IMG/VR virus record: IMGVR_UViG_3300032294_000821
Location: 1-36,660 of that record
Strand: one strand, 5' to 3'
Source: a virus
Length of the DNA stretch: 36,660 nucleotides
Part shown: in pieces, positions 11,066 through 19,527 of the stretch
Layout of the letters: each line of letters begins with the position of its first letter
Numbering within the stretch: position 1 is the first letter of the stretch
Notes under the pieces: generated by a model
Told to the model about the DNA's origin: nothing
Database searches by the model: none
The model's input: only the letters and a program-made list of their open reading frames with translations
Position numbers and translations under genes: made by a program

Positions 11066-12813
11066 AGCAGTTCTACAAGTTCTGCTCGGAACTGAAAATC
11101 GAGACCAAAGAGCAAGGCTTACGGAAAATGGATACATTACTAGGTACGCAGACCTATGTAATGGACGAAATTGCGAAAGGATTAGCCGATGATGTCCACT
11201 TCTTCGTTATTCTTAAAGGGCGACAGCTGGGTATTACCACTATTTCGCTTGCGCTTGACTTGTATTGGCACTTCCTCAACCCGGGGCTGCAAGGAACTCT
11301 TACTACAGATACAGAAGAAAACCGAGATATGTTCCGCTCAACTCTCTCCATGTACATGGAGGGCTTACCAAAAGAATTTAGAATCCCATTACTCGCTCAC
11401 AACCGAAATCAGCTTTCCCTCAAAAACCGCAGCAGACTCTTTTATCAAGTGGCTGGACTCAGAGCGAAAGGCTCACTCGGTCGAGGTAAAGCTATCACCT
11501 ATTTGCACGGAACTGAAACAAGTTCTTGGGGAGACGAAGAAGGACTAGCTTCCTTGCTGGCTTCTCTAGCAGAGAACAACCCCATGCGGATGTACCTCTT
11601 TGAGAGTACCGCCCGTGGGTTCAATATGTTCCACGATATGTACACCACGGCTAAACGGGCTAAGACCCAACGGGCTATCTTTTGTGGCTGGTGGCGCAAC
11701 CAGTTTTACCAAGCCGACCCAGACTCCGACATCTACAAAGTCTATTGGGATGGAAAGCTAAGTCCTGAAGAAAAAGAATGGACAAAAGAGATTAAGAAGC
11801 TCTACAACTTTGAAATTAATTCCCGCCAAATGGCGTGGTGGCGTTGGAAGCTACACGAAGGCATTAAGGACGATGGGCTGATGTACCAAGAGTTTCCACC
11901 GACGGAAGACTACGCTTTTGTGATGACGGGAACCAGCTTCTTTTCAACCAACCGTTGTACGGAAGCAGCCAAGGTAGCCAAAGCTAAACAACCCGACTTT
12001 TATCGTTTTTCCATGGGAGCTAACTTTGAAGACACGGTACTACTCAAGAGCACGGAACGCATGGCAACGTTGTCCATTTGGGAGGAGCCGGTGGACACTG
12101 CTTATTACGTTATTGGTGCTGACCCCGCTTATGGCTCTAGTGATTGGGCTGACCGCCATTGCATACAAGTGTACCGTTGCTATGCTGACGGTTTGGACCA
12201 AGTTGCGGAATTTGCTACGTCGGAGTTAAACACCTACCAGTTTGCGTGGGTTATCTGTTACCTAGCGGGGGCGTACAAGAACTCAACCCTAAACTTGGAA
12301 GTCAATGGTCCAGGTCAAGCTGTCATTAACGAGATACGGAACTTAAAGCGCTATGCGACTGCAATGGGCGACCAGCGTGGAAAAGACTTGTACGCAGTGT
12401 TAGCACACATGCAAAACTACATTTGGAGGCGCAATGATTCATTTGGTGGCTGGTCTAATTCTCTAGGATGGGTGACGACCTCCGCCTCAAAAGAGCGGAT
12501 GCTCTCCTACATGAAGGACTTTTTTGAGCGTGGCATGATGAATGTGTTTTCCATGGATTGCTTAGAAGAAATGAAGTCCGTGGTTCGTGAAGGTGGCGTA
12601 ATTGCTGCCATGGGGCGTAACAAAGATGACCGTGTCATTGCAAGTGCTTTAGCGACAGCTGCCTTTGCAGAGCAAGTGCAACCACGCTTGATTAACCAAC
12701 GGGTTACTCGGATGACCAATAAACCCTTAGATAACTTAGACCCAGAGCAGATAGCCGTCGGTAAAAATGTAGCCAACTACTTAAAGCGCATTGGGATGTA
12801 CGGCAATGCCTAG
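11050..12813 (+). CDS. terL: Terminase large subunit
   Basis: The 587-residue protein carries an ATPase domain with the Walker A variant KGRQLGITT (56-64), a Walker B-like strand ITYLHGTE ending at Glu156, and the coupling motif FESTARG (184-190). A nuclease domain of RNase H type follows, with Asp358 in VIGADPAYG, Glu417 in LNLEVNG and Asp526/527 in DDRVIASALA. It cuts concatemeric DNA and drives it into the prohead through the portal. The Walker B acidic pair reads H-G-T-E, a variant found in some podovirus terminases. It overlaps small genes on both sides. Confidence 0.95.
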   Translation: MDFNLKQFYKFCSELKIETKEQGLRKMDTLLGTQTYVMDEIAKGLADDVHFFVILKGRQLGITTISLALDLYWHFLNPGLQGTLTTDTEENRDMFRSTLSMYMEGLPKEFRIPLLAHNRNQLSLKNRSRLFYQVAGLRAKGSLGRGKAITYLHGTETSSWGDEEGLASLLASLAENNPMRMYLFESTARGFNMFHDMYTTAKRAKTQRAIFCGWWRNQFYQADPDSDIYKVYWDGKLSPEEKEWTKEIKKLYNFEINSRQMAWWRWKLHEGIKDDGLMYQEFPPTEDYAFVMTGTSFFSTNRCTEAAKVAKAKQPDFYRFSMGANFEDTVLLKSTERMATLSIWEEPVDTAYYVIGADPAYGSSDWADRHCIQVYRCYADGLDQVAEFATSELNTYQFAWVICYLAGAYKNSTLNLEVNGPGQAVINEIRNLKRYATAMGDQRGKDLYAVLAHMQNYIWRRNDSFGGWSNSLGWVTTSASKERMLSYMKDFFERGMMNVFSMDCLEEMKSVVREGGVIAAMGRNKDDRVIASALATAAFAEQVQPRLINQRVTRMTNKPLDNLDPEQIAVGKNVANYLKRIGMYGNA

Positions 12814-13615
12814 TTTTAAAGACATTACCGTAGTCGCCATTCACGGCAATGGTGGCATTGAGCGTGAGATTCCAAGCCTGATGCACAGTCTTAGGGCATT
12901 ACCCGGTTCTCAGGGTTTGATTGTGACGGATAAGTTAGTAGATACTAACATTAGACAAATTGAGTTAGTCCAAGGTTTTGACTACATTGGATTCCAAGAC
13001 TATTTGATGTATTGCTTATTCCAGCACATTGAAACCGACTACGCTTTAATCGTCCAGTCAGACGGATGGGTGCTCAACGCTGATAACTGGCGCAACGAAT
13101 GGTTTGATTACGATTACATTGGCGGATATACCCACGCAGCATGGTCGCCTAAAGACAGTACCTTTCGGATGTATTACTCATGGGTTGGCATGGAAGACCA
13201 AGTGGTTGTACAAAACGGTGGGTTTTCCCTAAGAAGCCGACGTTTCCTAGAAGCCCCAACCAAATATGGAATTGTTAAACATTCTAAGGAACATCCCACC
13301 TTAAACAACGAGGACATTCAACTTTGTTGTTGGATGCGTGAGCCATTAGAACAAGTAGGTATGAAATTTGCACCAAGAGAGGAGTCCATGCTCTTTTCTT
13401 TTGAGCATTTGTCCCCCATATTGCATAAGGACATTGATTTACACAAAGTATTCGGGCATCACAGCCGTTTTCGCAGACTCACCGGGGAGTTAAAAATGAA
13501 CTGGGAGATGCCCGAAGAAATGTTCCATCAAATCCAATGGGAAGACCGGGTGTACGCCCTTTTCCAACATTACGGATACGATATATGTCACACCCAGCCC
13601 AACAAGATTTTATAA
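12806..13615 (+). CDS. DUF5672-like glycosyltransferase
   Basis: From the ATG at 12806 the product has 269 residues. It contains LIVQSDGWVLNADNW (81-95), FDYDYIGGY (100-108) and QNGGFSLRSRRFL (136-148), the pattern of DUF5672 proteins, which are GT-A-like sugar transferases found in glycan clusters and some phages. The S-D-G takes the place of the usual D-x-D. The gene starts inside the end of terL and overlaps the methyltransferase gene that follows, so the pair is made together. Its acceptor is unknown: virion protein, host surface glycan or DNA base are all possible. Confidence 0.8.
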   Translation: MPSFKDITVVAIHGNGGIEREIPSLMHSLRALPGSQGLIVTDKLVDTNIRQIELVQGFDYIGFQDYLMYCLFQHIETDYALIVQSDGWVLNADNWRNEWFDYDYIGGYTHAAWSPKDSTFRMYYSWVGMEDQVVVQNGGFSLRSRRFLEAPTKYGIVKHSKEHPTLNNEDIQLCCWMREPLEQVGMKFAPREESMLFSFEHLSPILHKDIDLHKVFGHHSRFRRLTGELKMNWEMPEEMFHQIQWEDRVYALFQHYGYDICHTQPNKIL

Positions 13616-14118
13616 AGTCTGTCCAACAAGTTTTCTTTGAGTACTTTATTAACACCAAAGTACTAGAGGTTGGCTCGCTAAATATCAACGGCACAGTCCG
13701 AGATTACTTTACAAACCCCGTCAAATACGTGGGTTGCGACTTGGGTGCTGGTCCGGGCGTAGATATTATCTCCAAGGCGCATGAGCTACCGTATGAAAAC
13801 GGTATATTTGACATTGCCGTTTCATGTAACTGTTTTGAGCATGATGAGCATTGGCAGCAAAGTTTTCAGAAAATGTACGACCTCTTGCGACCAGACGGAT
13901 TGTTGGTTTTTTCATGCGCTAGTACCGACACGCCAGAACACGGCACAACGGCAACCAGCCCAGAAGACGCTCCGTTTACCAATGACTATTACAAAAACCT
14001 AGTCCAAGAGGACTTCTCTAGCGTTTTTAACTTGCCAGCAATGTTCCATAACTTTAAGTTTCCAAATCCAGAGCAAAAGCGGGATTTATTCTTTTGGGGG
14101 CAAAAATGCAAAGAGTAA
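13585..14118 (+). CDS. Class I SAM-dependent methyltransferase
   Basis: From the ATG at 13585 the product has 177 residues. Motif I is KVLEVGSLNINGTVR (25-39), followed by VKYVGCDLGAGPGVD, FDIAVSCNCFEHDEHW and YDLLRPDGLLVFSC, typical of class I methyltransferases that act on small molecules or sugars. It has little likeness to the methyltransferase at 2741-3208 beyond the fold. The start codon lies 31 bases inside the glycosyltransferase gene, and the pair sits between terL and portal, an uncommon place for such genes. Confidence 0.85.
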   Translation: MSHPAQQDFIKSVQQVFFEYFINTKVLEVGSLNINGTVRDYFTNPVKYVGCDLGAGPGVDIISKAHELPYENGIFDIAVSCNCFEHDEHWQQSFQKMYDLLRPDGLLVFSCASTDTPEHGTTATSPEDAPFTNDYYKNLVQEDFSSVFNLPAMFHNFKFPNPEQKRDLFFWGQKCKE

Positions 14119-14498
14119 GAACGAAAGCAGAACTAATGCGCCAAATGAAGCGCTTTCTAGCTGACCATGACCGTGGTATTAGCATAGCCTTATTTGCAGA
14201 CCTTTGTGGGGTTAGTGATAGCTCACTTAAAAAAGTCTTTATTTATGAAACCGAGCCGTTTTCTGAACGCCTACAAATCCGTGTGGATAAGGCGCTAACC
14301 CATTACATGAACGGCGAAGTCGCCATTATGCGTAATCGGTACAACGGCAAAAAGCGGGTAACGTACCGAGAAAAGCCAGAGCCTAAAGCAAGGCGCACAT
14401 ACCAGTTGACCGTGGACGGTAAAGAAATTAAGTTAAAGGTTGGGCTTAAAGCTCGTGGAGATTACACGGACCCGTACCTAGACGAATTGCTCAAATGA
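14106..14498 (+). CDS. HTH-type phage DNA-binding protein (130 aa), small-terminase candidate
   Basis: With the ATG at 14106 (GGGGG 5 bases before it) the product has 130 residues. Residues about 24-60 (RGISIALFADLCGVSDSSLKKVF) fit a helix-turn-helix, followed by RLQIRVDKALTHYMNGEVAIM and a basic C-terminal half. It resembles a conserved phage protein found between terL and portal. The HTH and location make it a reasonable candidate for the DNA-recognising small terminase subunit or for a regulator; neither is shown. Confidence 0.7.
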   Translation: MQRVRTKAELMRQMKRFLADHDRGISIALFADLCGVSDSSLKKVFIYETEPFSERLQIRVDKALTHYMNGEVAIMRNRYNGKKRVTYREKPEPKARRTYQLTVDGKEIKLKVGLKARGDYTDPYLDELLK

Positions 14499-14513
14499 TG
14501 AAAGGGGAATAAT

Positions 14514-14939
14514 ATGGCGGTAAAGAATGATTACAAATGCGATGTTCATGGATATTTTGAGTCCACTGAACCGATTTGCCCACATGGGTGCGATACCGTA
14601 CAAGTGGTATTTTTGCAGCCAGTCGGTCTAAAATCGGAAAAGACTCGAAACAATGACCGCACTGTACAACAATTAGCGATGGACTTTGGTATGAGCGACA
14701 TTAAATCCGTTAAAGAAGGTGAGGCACAGCCTCCACGGTTTGCACCAAAGCAGCCGGATAATCCATTTGCTGTCCGTTGGGGTGCTCCAAACCAAATTAG
14801 CCAGTTCAATACTCGCTCGATTAATGGCGAAATGGTCAATGGCTTACAGGCTGTCAAGTCTTCTACAACGTTAAAAGGTCCTAAAACTGCCTCGTACATT
14901 GCAGACCATCAGAACCTAAGCATAAAGGATGCTTCGTGA
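14514..14939 (+). CDS. Zinc-ribbon-bearing phage protein (141 aa)
   Basis: The N-terminus has YKCDVHGYFESTEPICPHGC, with Cys8, Cys22 and Cys26 plus His11 or His24 as likely zinc ligands. The rest is polar and probably extended (QPPRFAPKQPDNPF, SSTTLKGPKTAS). Proteins of this kind stand just before portal genes in related phages, but no function is known to me. An AAAGGGG site precedes the ATG, and the end overlaps the portal GTG start by GTGA. Confidence 0.7.
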   Translation: MAVKNDYKCDVHGYFESTEPICPHGCDTVQVVFLQPVGLKSEKTRNNDRTVQQLAMDFGMSDIKSVKEGEAQPPRFAPKQPDNPFAVRWGAPNQISQFNTRSINGEMVNGLQAVKSSTTLKGPKTASYIADHQNLSIKDAS

Positions 14940-16576
14940 AAATCCCAAGTAATGACATTGAACGTGAACTGTTCTACATTAACCTAGCCTTTAAATGCAA
15001 TGTTACCCGTGAAACACGTCGCTCCGACTACATGGTTCAACGTTCGTTTTACTTGTTTGGTAGCGAACCTGAGGAACCACCAGCCTTATACAACAAGGTT
15101 TATCCGCACATTGACCAGCTTTCTAGCTTTATCTACTCGGCAGAAACCACCCGCTTTTCGATTAACCTAGGTGCAGCCGTCCCGCCAGCCGAACACCACA
15201 AGATTCCCGTACTGACTAAGGCGCTCAACAACGAGTGGATGAACTCTAATGCCGATGCCGTCTTTTCGATGGCGTTGAACTGGGCGCTTTGCTACAACTC
15301 GACCTTTATCAAGCTCGTGTACCGCAACGGTATTCAGCCGTATATGGTTGAGCCGGGCGCTATGGGAGTGCTGCGGGAGGACGTTACTGGCTTAGACCGT
15401 CAGGAAGCCGTATTGCAAACCTACTACATTACCAAGTCCGAACTGTATAACCGCCTCTATAGCCACCCCAAGCGGGAAGAAATTGTAGCTAGGGTTAATG
15501 CCGTACAGCATGAGCGTACCGAGATTCCTGAAGCAATGGACCGAATCATTACAAGTTCTGTCACACCAACCATTTACGGTAACGTCAACATGGATTTAGG
15601 CGGTATGAACAAGTACAAGCCTACCGTAGCCGAGGATACCGTAGAGATGCGGGAGCTTTGGGTATGGAATGACGATACCGAAGACTACCAGTGCGTTACG
15701 ATTGCTGACCCAGATGTGGTGATTTATGACCGTCCGGGCGAATCCTTGTTTTTAAAAGGCGAATTACCCTTTATTCAGATAGCTCCAAACCCACAATACG
15801 ACTACTTCTGGGGTCAATCCGAAGTCCAAATGCTGATTTTCTTACAGCAAATGCGTAATAAACGGATGACCGAGATACTAGATTTGCTCTCCAAGCAAGT
15901 CGCCCCACCAACCGCATTGATTGGATTTACAGGGATTCTCGATGAAAAGAACTTTGCCCTCAATCGAGCAGCTGGACTTCTCGCAACCGATAGTCCAAAT
16001 GCTAAAGTCGAACAGCTCGCCCCGTCCATACCTAACGATTCATTTCGGGAGATTGCTGAAATTGATGCTATGTTCGCAGAGGCTTCCGGCATTAGTTCTG
16101 TTTTACAAGGACGAGGAGAATCAGGGGTTCGCAGTGCTGGACACGCAAGCCAACTTGCCCGTTTGGGTTCATCCCGAGCCAAAAAGCGAGCATTGATTGT
16201 CGAAGACGCACTAGAAAAGGTAGCAACCCTGTATCTCAAGCTCATGCAAGTCTATGACAACACTAGATACGTAGATGACCGCAATATTCCGTTTATTGCT
16301 AATCAATTTACTGGCGATTACGTCGTAAAAGTAGATGCACATAGCAATAGCCCTATCTTTACCGAGGATTTACGGACATTGGCGTTTAATCTGTTCCAAG
16401 CTCAAGCCATTGACAGAGAATCTTTGCTTGACTTGCTAGAGCCACCAATGAAACAATTACTCATAGAGAAGTTGCGGATTCGAGAGCAAAAAGAGGCTGA
16501 GATGGCTGCAATGCAACCACCACAAGGCGCTCCAGAAGCTCCTCCACCCGCACCTGAAATGCCAACGGAGGGATGA
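14936..16576 (+). CDS. Portal protein
   Basis: This 546-residue protein is in the portal position between terL and the capsid genes and has the expected size for podovirus portals. Helical and WD-rich parts such as LNWALCYNSTFIKLVYRNG, YDYFWGQSEVQMLIFLQQMRNKRMTEILD and a C-terminal EQKEAEMAAMQPPQGAPEAPPPAPEMP tail agree with portal proteins, in which the long helix after the wing lines the channel. It forms the dodecameric ring at the head vertex for DNA entry and exit. It starts at GTG, with AAAGGA upstream and translational coupling to the previous gene. Confidence 0.88.
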   Translation: MKIPSNDIERELFYINLAFKCNVTRETRRSDYMVQRSFYLFGSEPEEPPALYNKVYPHIDQLSSFIYSAETTRFSINLGAAVPPAEHHKIPVLTKALNNEWMNSNADAVFSMALNWALCYNSTFIKLVYRNGIQPYMVEPGAMGVLREDVTGLDRQEAVLQTYYITKSELYNRLYSHPKREEIVARVNAVQHERTEIPEAMDRIITSSVTPTIYGNVNMDLGGMNKYKPTVAEDTVEMRELWVWNDDTEDYQCVTIADPDVVIYDRPGESLFLKGELPFIQIAPNPQYDYFWGQSEVQMLIFLQQMRNKRMTEILDLLSKQVAPPTALIGFTGILDEKNFALNRAAGLLATDSPNAKVEQLAPSIPNDSFREIAEIDAMFAEASGISSVLQGRGESGVRSAGHASQLARLGSSRAKKRALIVEDALEKVATLYLKLMQVYDNTRYVDDRNIPFIANQFTGDYVVKVDAHSNSPIFTEDLRTLAFNLFQAQAIDRESLLDLLEPPMKQLLIEKLRIREQKEAEMAAMQPPQGAPEAPPPAPEMPTEG

Positions 16577-16577
16577 T

Positions 16578-16760
16578 ATGGCAGCAGACGCACCAGTAAG
16601 CGGTTTAGCAAACACCGTAGGTCCTCAAGACCAGCCCCGTCTTGGTTCTAGGGCATTGACCCAGACCGAAAGACCAAGTTCACTCGGAATGACTCGCTCT
16701 ATTGCCCGTCAATCCAACATTTCTCAACCCCGTGGTATGCGGGATTACACAAGGAGATAG
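16578..16760 (+). CDS. Small polar hypothetical protein (60 aa)
   Basis: A 60-residue Ser/Arg/Pro-rich protein with no hydrophobic core (PRLGSRALTQTERPSSLGMT), probably disordered. It follows the portal stop by one base (TGATATG). Unknown family; it may be a minor head protein. Confidence 0.55.
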   Translation: MAADAPVSGLANTVGPQDQPRLGSRALTQTERPSSLGMTRSIARQSNISQPRGMRDYTRR

Positions 16761-16761
16761 C

Positions 16762-16809
16762 ATGATGTACAGCAGAAAAATGATGCGTGGTCGTAAAACT
16801 CGTCGCTAA
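16762..16809 (+). CDS. 15-residue Arg-rich micro-ORF
   Basis: AAGGAG lies 5 bases before an ATG that opens MMYSRKMMRGRKTRR and a TAA stop. Seven of 15 residues are Arg or Lys. The ribosome site is as good as that of any gene here, and no other start uses it. It may be a real basic micropeptide or a leader in front of the next transcript. Confidence 0.4.
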   Translation: MMYSRKMMRGRKTRR

Positions 16810-16826
16810 ACACGTGTGGGACTCCC

Positions 16827-16846
16827 GGTGGAGAGAAAATTCCACC
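16827..16846 (+). terminator. Possible weak terminator stem-loop after the portal region
   Basis: GGTGGA and TCCACC pair across an 8-base loop. The nearest T-run (16868-16875) is 21 bases further on, so this is not a classical intrinsic terminator. It lies just before a candidate promoter and may separate the packaging and capsid transcripts. Confidence 0.3.
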
Positions 16847-16853
16847 AACTAAT

Positions 16854-16900
16854 TTGTGCAAAATTATTTTTTTTGTTATAAAGCGAAGTAAGTACTTACA
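16854..16900 (+). promoter_or_regulatory. Candidate promoter with a palindromic operator for the capsid operon
   Basis: TTGTGC (16854-16859) as a weak -35 and TATAAA (16878-16883) as a good -10, 18 bases apart, put the start near 16890. The perfect 12-base palindrome GTAAGTACTTAC at 16889-16900 covers that start point, the usual place for a repressor operator. The next gene follows at 16912 with an AAAGG site. Confidence 0.5.
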
Positions 16901-16911
16901 AAGGTATATTT

Positions 16912-17373
16912 ATGGCGATGGAAGAAAAGTTGATGGAGCTAATGGCAGCTGGTCAAAAAGGACCACGCAAGATTAGTGAAATCGAAATTAAAGCTGAAGA
17001 AGAAGGTGGCGAGGAAGAAGGCGGCATGGATGCCGAGGAAACTCCTCCAATGGCTTCTCCCATGTCCACCCCAGAACCAAAGATGGGCTCCAAAGAGGGA
17101 GCCATGATTAATATTCAAATGGCACTAGACTTGTTACAACAGTCTTTGCCCGCTATCGGTAGTGATTCAAAAGAAGGTATGGAGCTAACCAAAGTTATTG
17201 GTAGCCTATCTAAAGCCTTCGGTCAGCGTGAAGCTAAGACCCGTGAGTTGATTCCAGCCGAGATTATGCAGATGATTCAATCCTTGCCTCAAGCTGGCGG
17301 AGCAACACCCGAACAGCGAGTCGCAGCATTAGCCCCGATTCCGGGAACACAACAACCACCAATTCCAATGTAA
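16912..17373 (+). CDS. Acidic scaffold-like head protein (153 aa)
   Basis: The protein begins with helices, then a very acidic Glu/Gly run (EIKAEEEGGEEEGGMDAEE, 25-43), a Pro/Met-rich linker, and a helical domain about 65-125 (INIQMALDLLQQSLPAIG). Acidic, helical, partly disordered proteins in this position, between portal and major capsid, often help prohead assembly. It is the first gene after the candidate promoter. No family is recognised by sequence. Confidence 0.6.
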   Translation: MAMEEKLMELMAAGQKGPRKISEIEIKAEEEGGEEEGGMDAEETPPMASPMSTPEPKMGSKEGAMINIQMALDLLQQSLPAIGSDSKEGMELTKVIGSLSKAFGQREAKTRELIPAEIMQMIQSLPQAGGATPEQRVAALAPIPGTQQPPIPM

Positions 17374-17382
17374 GGAGTAACC

Positions 17383-17568
17383 ATGGATTTGTTTAAACCA
17401 CGTGGAGCTGCAGCACCCCGTCGTCCAACCGACAACTCGCAGCAAAACGGTCAGATTACTAATACACCACGCTATAGCCAGTTTGGTGGATTAGACACCG
17501 CAAGCAAGATTGGCAAAAAGAATCAATATGCCATCGTGCCTCCCGGTGACGGTAAAAAAGTTATTTGA
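17383..17568 (+). CDS. Small basic hypothetical protein (61 aa)
   Basis: A 61-residue polar protein (PRGAAAPRRPTDNSQQNGQ) with AAGGAGTAACC before its ATG. No hydrophobic core is visible. It stands among head-assembly genes and is otherwise unrecognised. Confidence 0.6.
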   Translation: MDLFKPRGAAAPRRPTDNSQQNGQITNTPRYSQFGGLDTASKIGKKNQYAIVPPGDGKKVI

Positions 17569-17597
17569 AGTAATTTATTTTTAAAAGGGGATTAATT

Positions 17598-18128
17598 ATG
17601 TCATTAGAAGATTTGAGTTTAGAAGCCAGAGATGAATTGGCAGCGTTAGCTAAGAAATTAGCTGACAACCCCAAGACTCGTAAGGAATTTTTACGTTTGA
17701 CTAAATCAGTCAATCCAGACCTTCCTATTCCAGAGCTTGAGATTGAAGACCGTACTACTAGCGCTTTAGACCAAATGCGTGCTGAGAACGAATCTATCAG
17801 AGCAAAGCTGCGTGAAAAAGAAGCAATGGAAACCTTAGAAAAACGCAGAAATTCCCTTGTGAAGAAAGGCTTAGTTCAGTCTGAAGATGACATCCCACAA
17901 GTGGAAAAGGTCATGCTTGATAAAAAGATTGCTGACCATGAAACTGCTGCTGAGTATTGGCAGTGGATGAAGCAAACCGCTGAACCAACAGCGTCTAGCT
18001 ATCAACCCAATACGATGAGCAAGTGGGATTTGAGCAAGTTTATGAAGAACCCTGTCGGTGCAGCAAGGGATGAAGCGTTCAAGGCTTTACACGAATTGCG
18101 TAAACCAAACCGTCCGATAGGTCTGTAA
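17598..18128 (+). CDS. Putative scaffolding protein (176 aa)
   Basis: A charged, mostly helical 176-residue protein with a central coiled coil (DQMRAENESIRAKLREKEAM, about 58-77) and a basic C-terminus ending in ELRKPNRPIGL. It sits directly upstream of the major capsid gene. That position, size and make-up match phage scaffolding proteins, which template prohead assembly and contact the coat with a short basic helix-turn-helix tail. It has a strong AAAAGGGG ribosome site. Confidence 0.75.
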   Translation: MSLEDLSLEARDELAALAKKLADNPKTRKEFLRLTKSVNPDLPIPELEIEDRTTSALDQMRAENESIRAKLREKEAMETLEKRRNSLVKKGLVQSEDDIPQVEKVMLDKKIADHETAAEYWQWMKQTAEPTASSYQPNTMSKWDLSKFMKNPVGAARDEAFKALHELRKPNRPIGL

Positions 18129-18162
18129 TGGGGATTTATTTTTTTAATTTTGGAGAATAGCT

Positions 18163-19164
18163 ATGCCAATCGGCGGAGGTATTATTCCAGCAACAGGGTC
18201 AAGTCAGTATAACGAACTTACTTACGTAACTCGTCGTGCCTTTATCCCCAAGCTGGTCGTACAACTTTATAACTCGACTCCACTATTAGCTGCTCTACTG
18301 GCTAACAGCCAACAAGCTACTGGTGGTGTGTCGTCCGTAACCGTACCCGTTCAAGGGTCGCAATTCGTTAACGCTCAGTGGTCTGACTACAGCGGTTCGT
18401 TTGCACAGCCAGCAGTACAGCAAGGTGCATACAACGCTGAATTTGACCTCAAGCTGATGATTGCCCCAGTTCCTTTCCTCGGAATGGAAGGCGCAGTACA
18501 GCAAGACCATGCAATTATTCCTCTCATTGAAGCTCGTATGAACGACGCAACCAATGTGATGATGGATGCAATGGCTACTTCCTTGTACACCAACAGCACT
18601 GATACTCAGCAATTTACTGGCTTGCCAGCAGCGGTTTCCGCTTCAGGCACATACGGTAACATTGACCGTAGTGCATATAGCTGGTGGCAGTCCAAGGCTT
18701 ATGCAGCCGGTTCTGTTAACCCAACTCGTCAAAACGTTCTACAGTACATCTCTGGTACCGTTAAGAATGGCGCAGAAGTGCCAACCTTCGGTGTTTGCGG
18801 ATTCGGTACTTGGACCCTTTTGGCTCAAGACTACGTTGGACAAGAGCAATATGTCATCACCCCCGGTGCTGGCTTTAATGACTCTGCTGACGGTCCACAA
18901 GCTGCTTTCCGTGCATTGATGGTTGCTGGTGTTCCAATTTATCCAGACCCATATTGCCCAGAAGGTACTTTGTATCTCTTGAATACGAACTATATGTCCA
19001 TGTATGTACATGACCAAGGTTCTTTTGTATTCACTGGATTTGAGTCCACATTGCCTAACTGGCAAGTTGGTTATGTTGGTGCAGTTTTGACAATCGCTGA
19101 GTTGGTATCAACCAAGCCTAAGTCAATGACTGTAGTGACCGGTTATAACTCGTTAACACTGTAA
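18163..19164 (+). CDS. Major capsid protein (HK97-like fold expected)
   Basis: The 333-residue protein follows the scaffold gene and has N-terminal YVTRRAFIPKLVVQLYNSTPLL, a VTVPVQGSQFVNAQWSDYSG block, a long spine-helix candidate AIIPLIEARMNDATNVMMDAMATSLY (about 110-135) and beta-rich C-terminal parts. These fit the coat proteins of this class of phages, which build the icosahedral shell. A GGAGAATAGCT site precedes the ATG. The codon use and strong ribosome site suit high expression. The fold is inferred from context and general pattern, not from a structure search. Confidence 0.85.
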   Translation: MPIGGGIIPATGSSQYNELTYVTRRAFIPKLVVQLYNSTPLLAALLANSQQATGGVSSVTVPVQGSQFVNAQWSDYSGSFAQPAVQQGAYNAEFDLKLMIAPVPFLGMEGAVQQDHAIIPLIEARMNDATNVMMDAMATSLYTNSTDTQQFTGLPAAVSASGTYGNIDRSAYSWWQSKAYAAGSVNPTRQNVLQYISGTVKNGAEVPTFGVCGFGTWTLLAQDYVGQEQYVITPGAGFNDSADGPQAAFRALMVAGVPIYPDPYCPEGTLYLLNTNYMSMYVHDQGSFVFTGFESTLPNWQVGYVGAVLTIAELVSTKPKSMTVVTGYNSLTL

Positions 19165-19176
19165 GGAGAAAATAAC

Positions 19177-19518
19177 ATGGCACTCGCACTTAACAAAATC
19201 ATCCTAGCTGGCGCTGGTAGCAATACCCCCGGTGCGTATTTTCAAGCTGTAACAATTACTACTCGTGATACTGCTACTGCGAACACTCTAGTTCCAGCTG
19301 GTGCATACGTATTATTTGCTACTTCTAACGTTGCTATCCAAGCTACCCGTGATAACGGTTCTAACTGGGTAACTATCGTTGCGAAAAATACTTCGTCACC
19401 ATGGCTTGTTTCCGACGGCGTGAATGTACGCTTCCTCAACGACGCTGGCTCTAACGTCAACGTCACATTGTTAGAGGTTAACGGTGGCGAAGCAGCCCCC
19501 GGAACCTATAACGACTAA
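19177..19518 (+). CDS. Small beta-rich head protein, possible capsid decoration protein (113 aa)
   Basis: A 113-residue Ala/Thr/Val/Asn-rich protein with strand-like segments (AYVLFATSNVAIQATRDNGS, VNVTLLEVNGG), directly after the major capsid gene with AAGGAG before the ATG. Decoration or cement proteins often take this place. No family is recognised. Confidence 0.6.
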   Translation: MALALNKIILAGAGSNTPGAYFQAVTITTRDTATANTLVPAGAYVLFATSNVAIQATRDNGSNWVTIVAKNTSSPWLVSDGVNVRFLNDAGSNVNVTLLEVNGGEAAPGTYND

Positions 19519-19527
19519 GGAGCGAAC

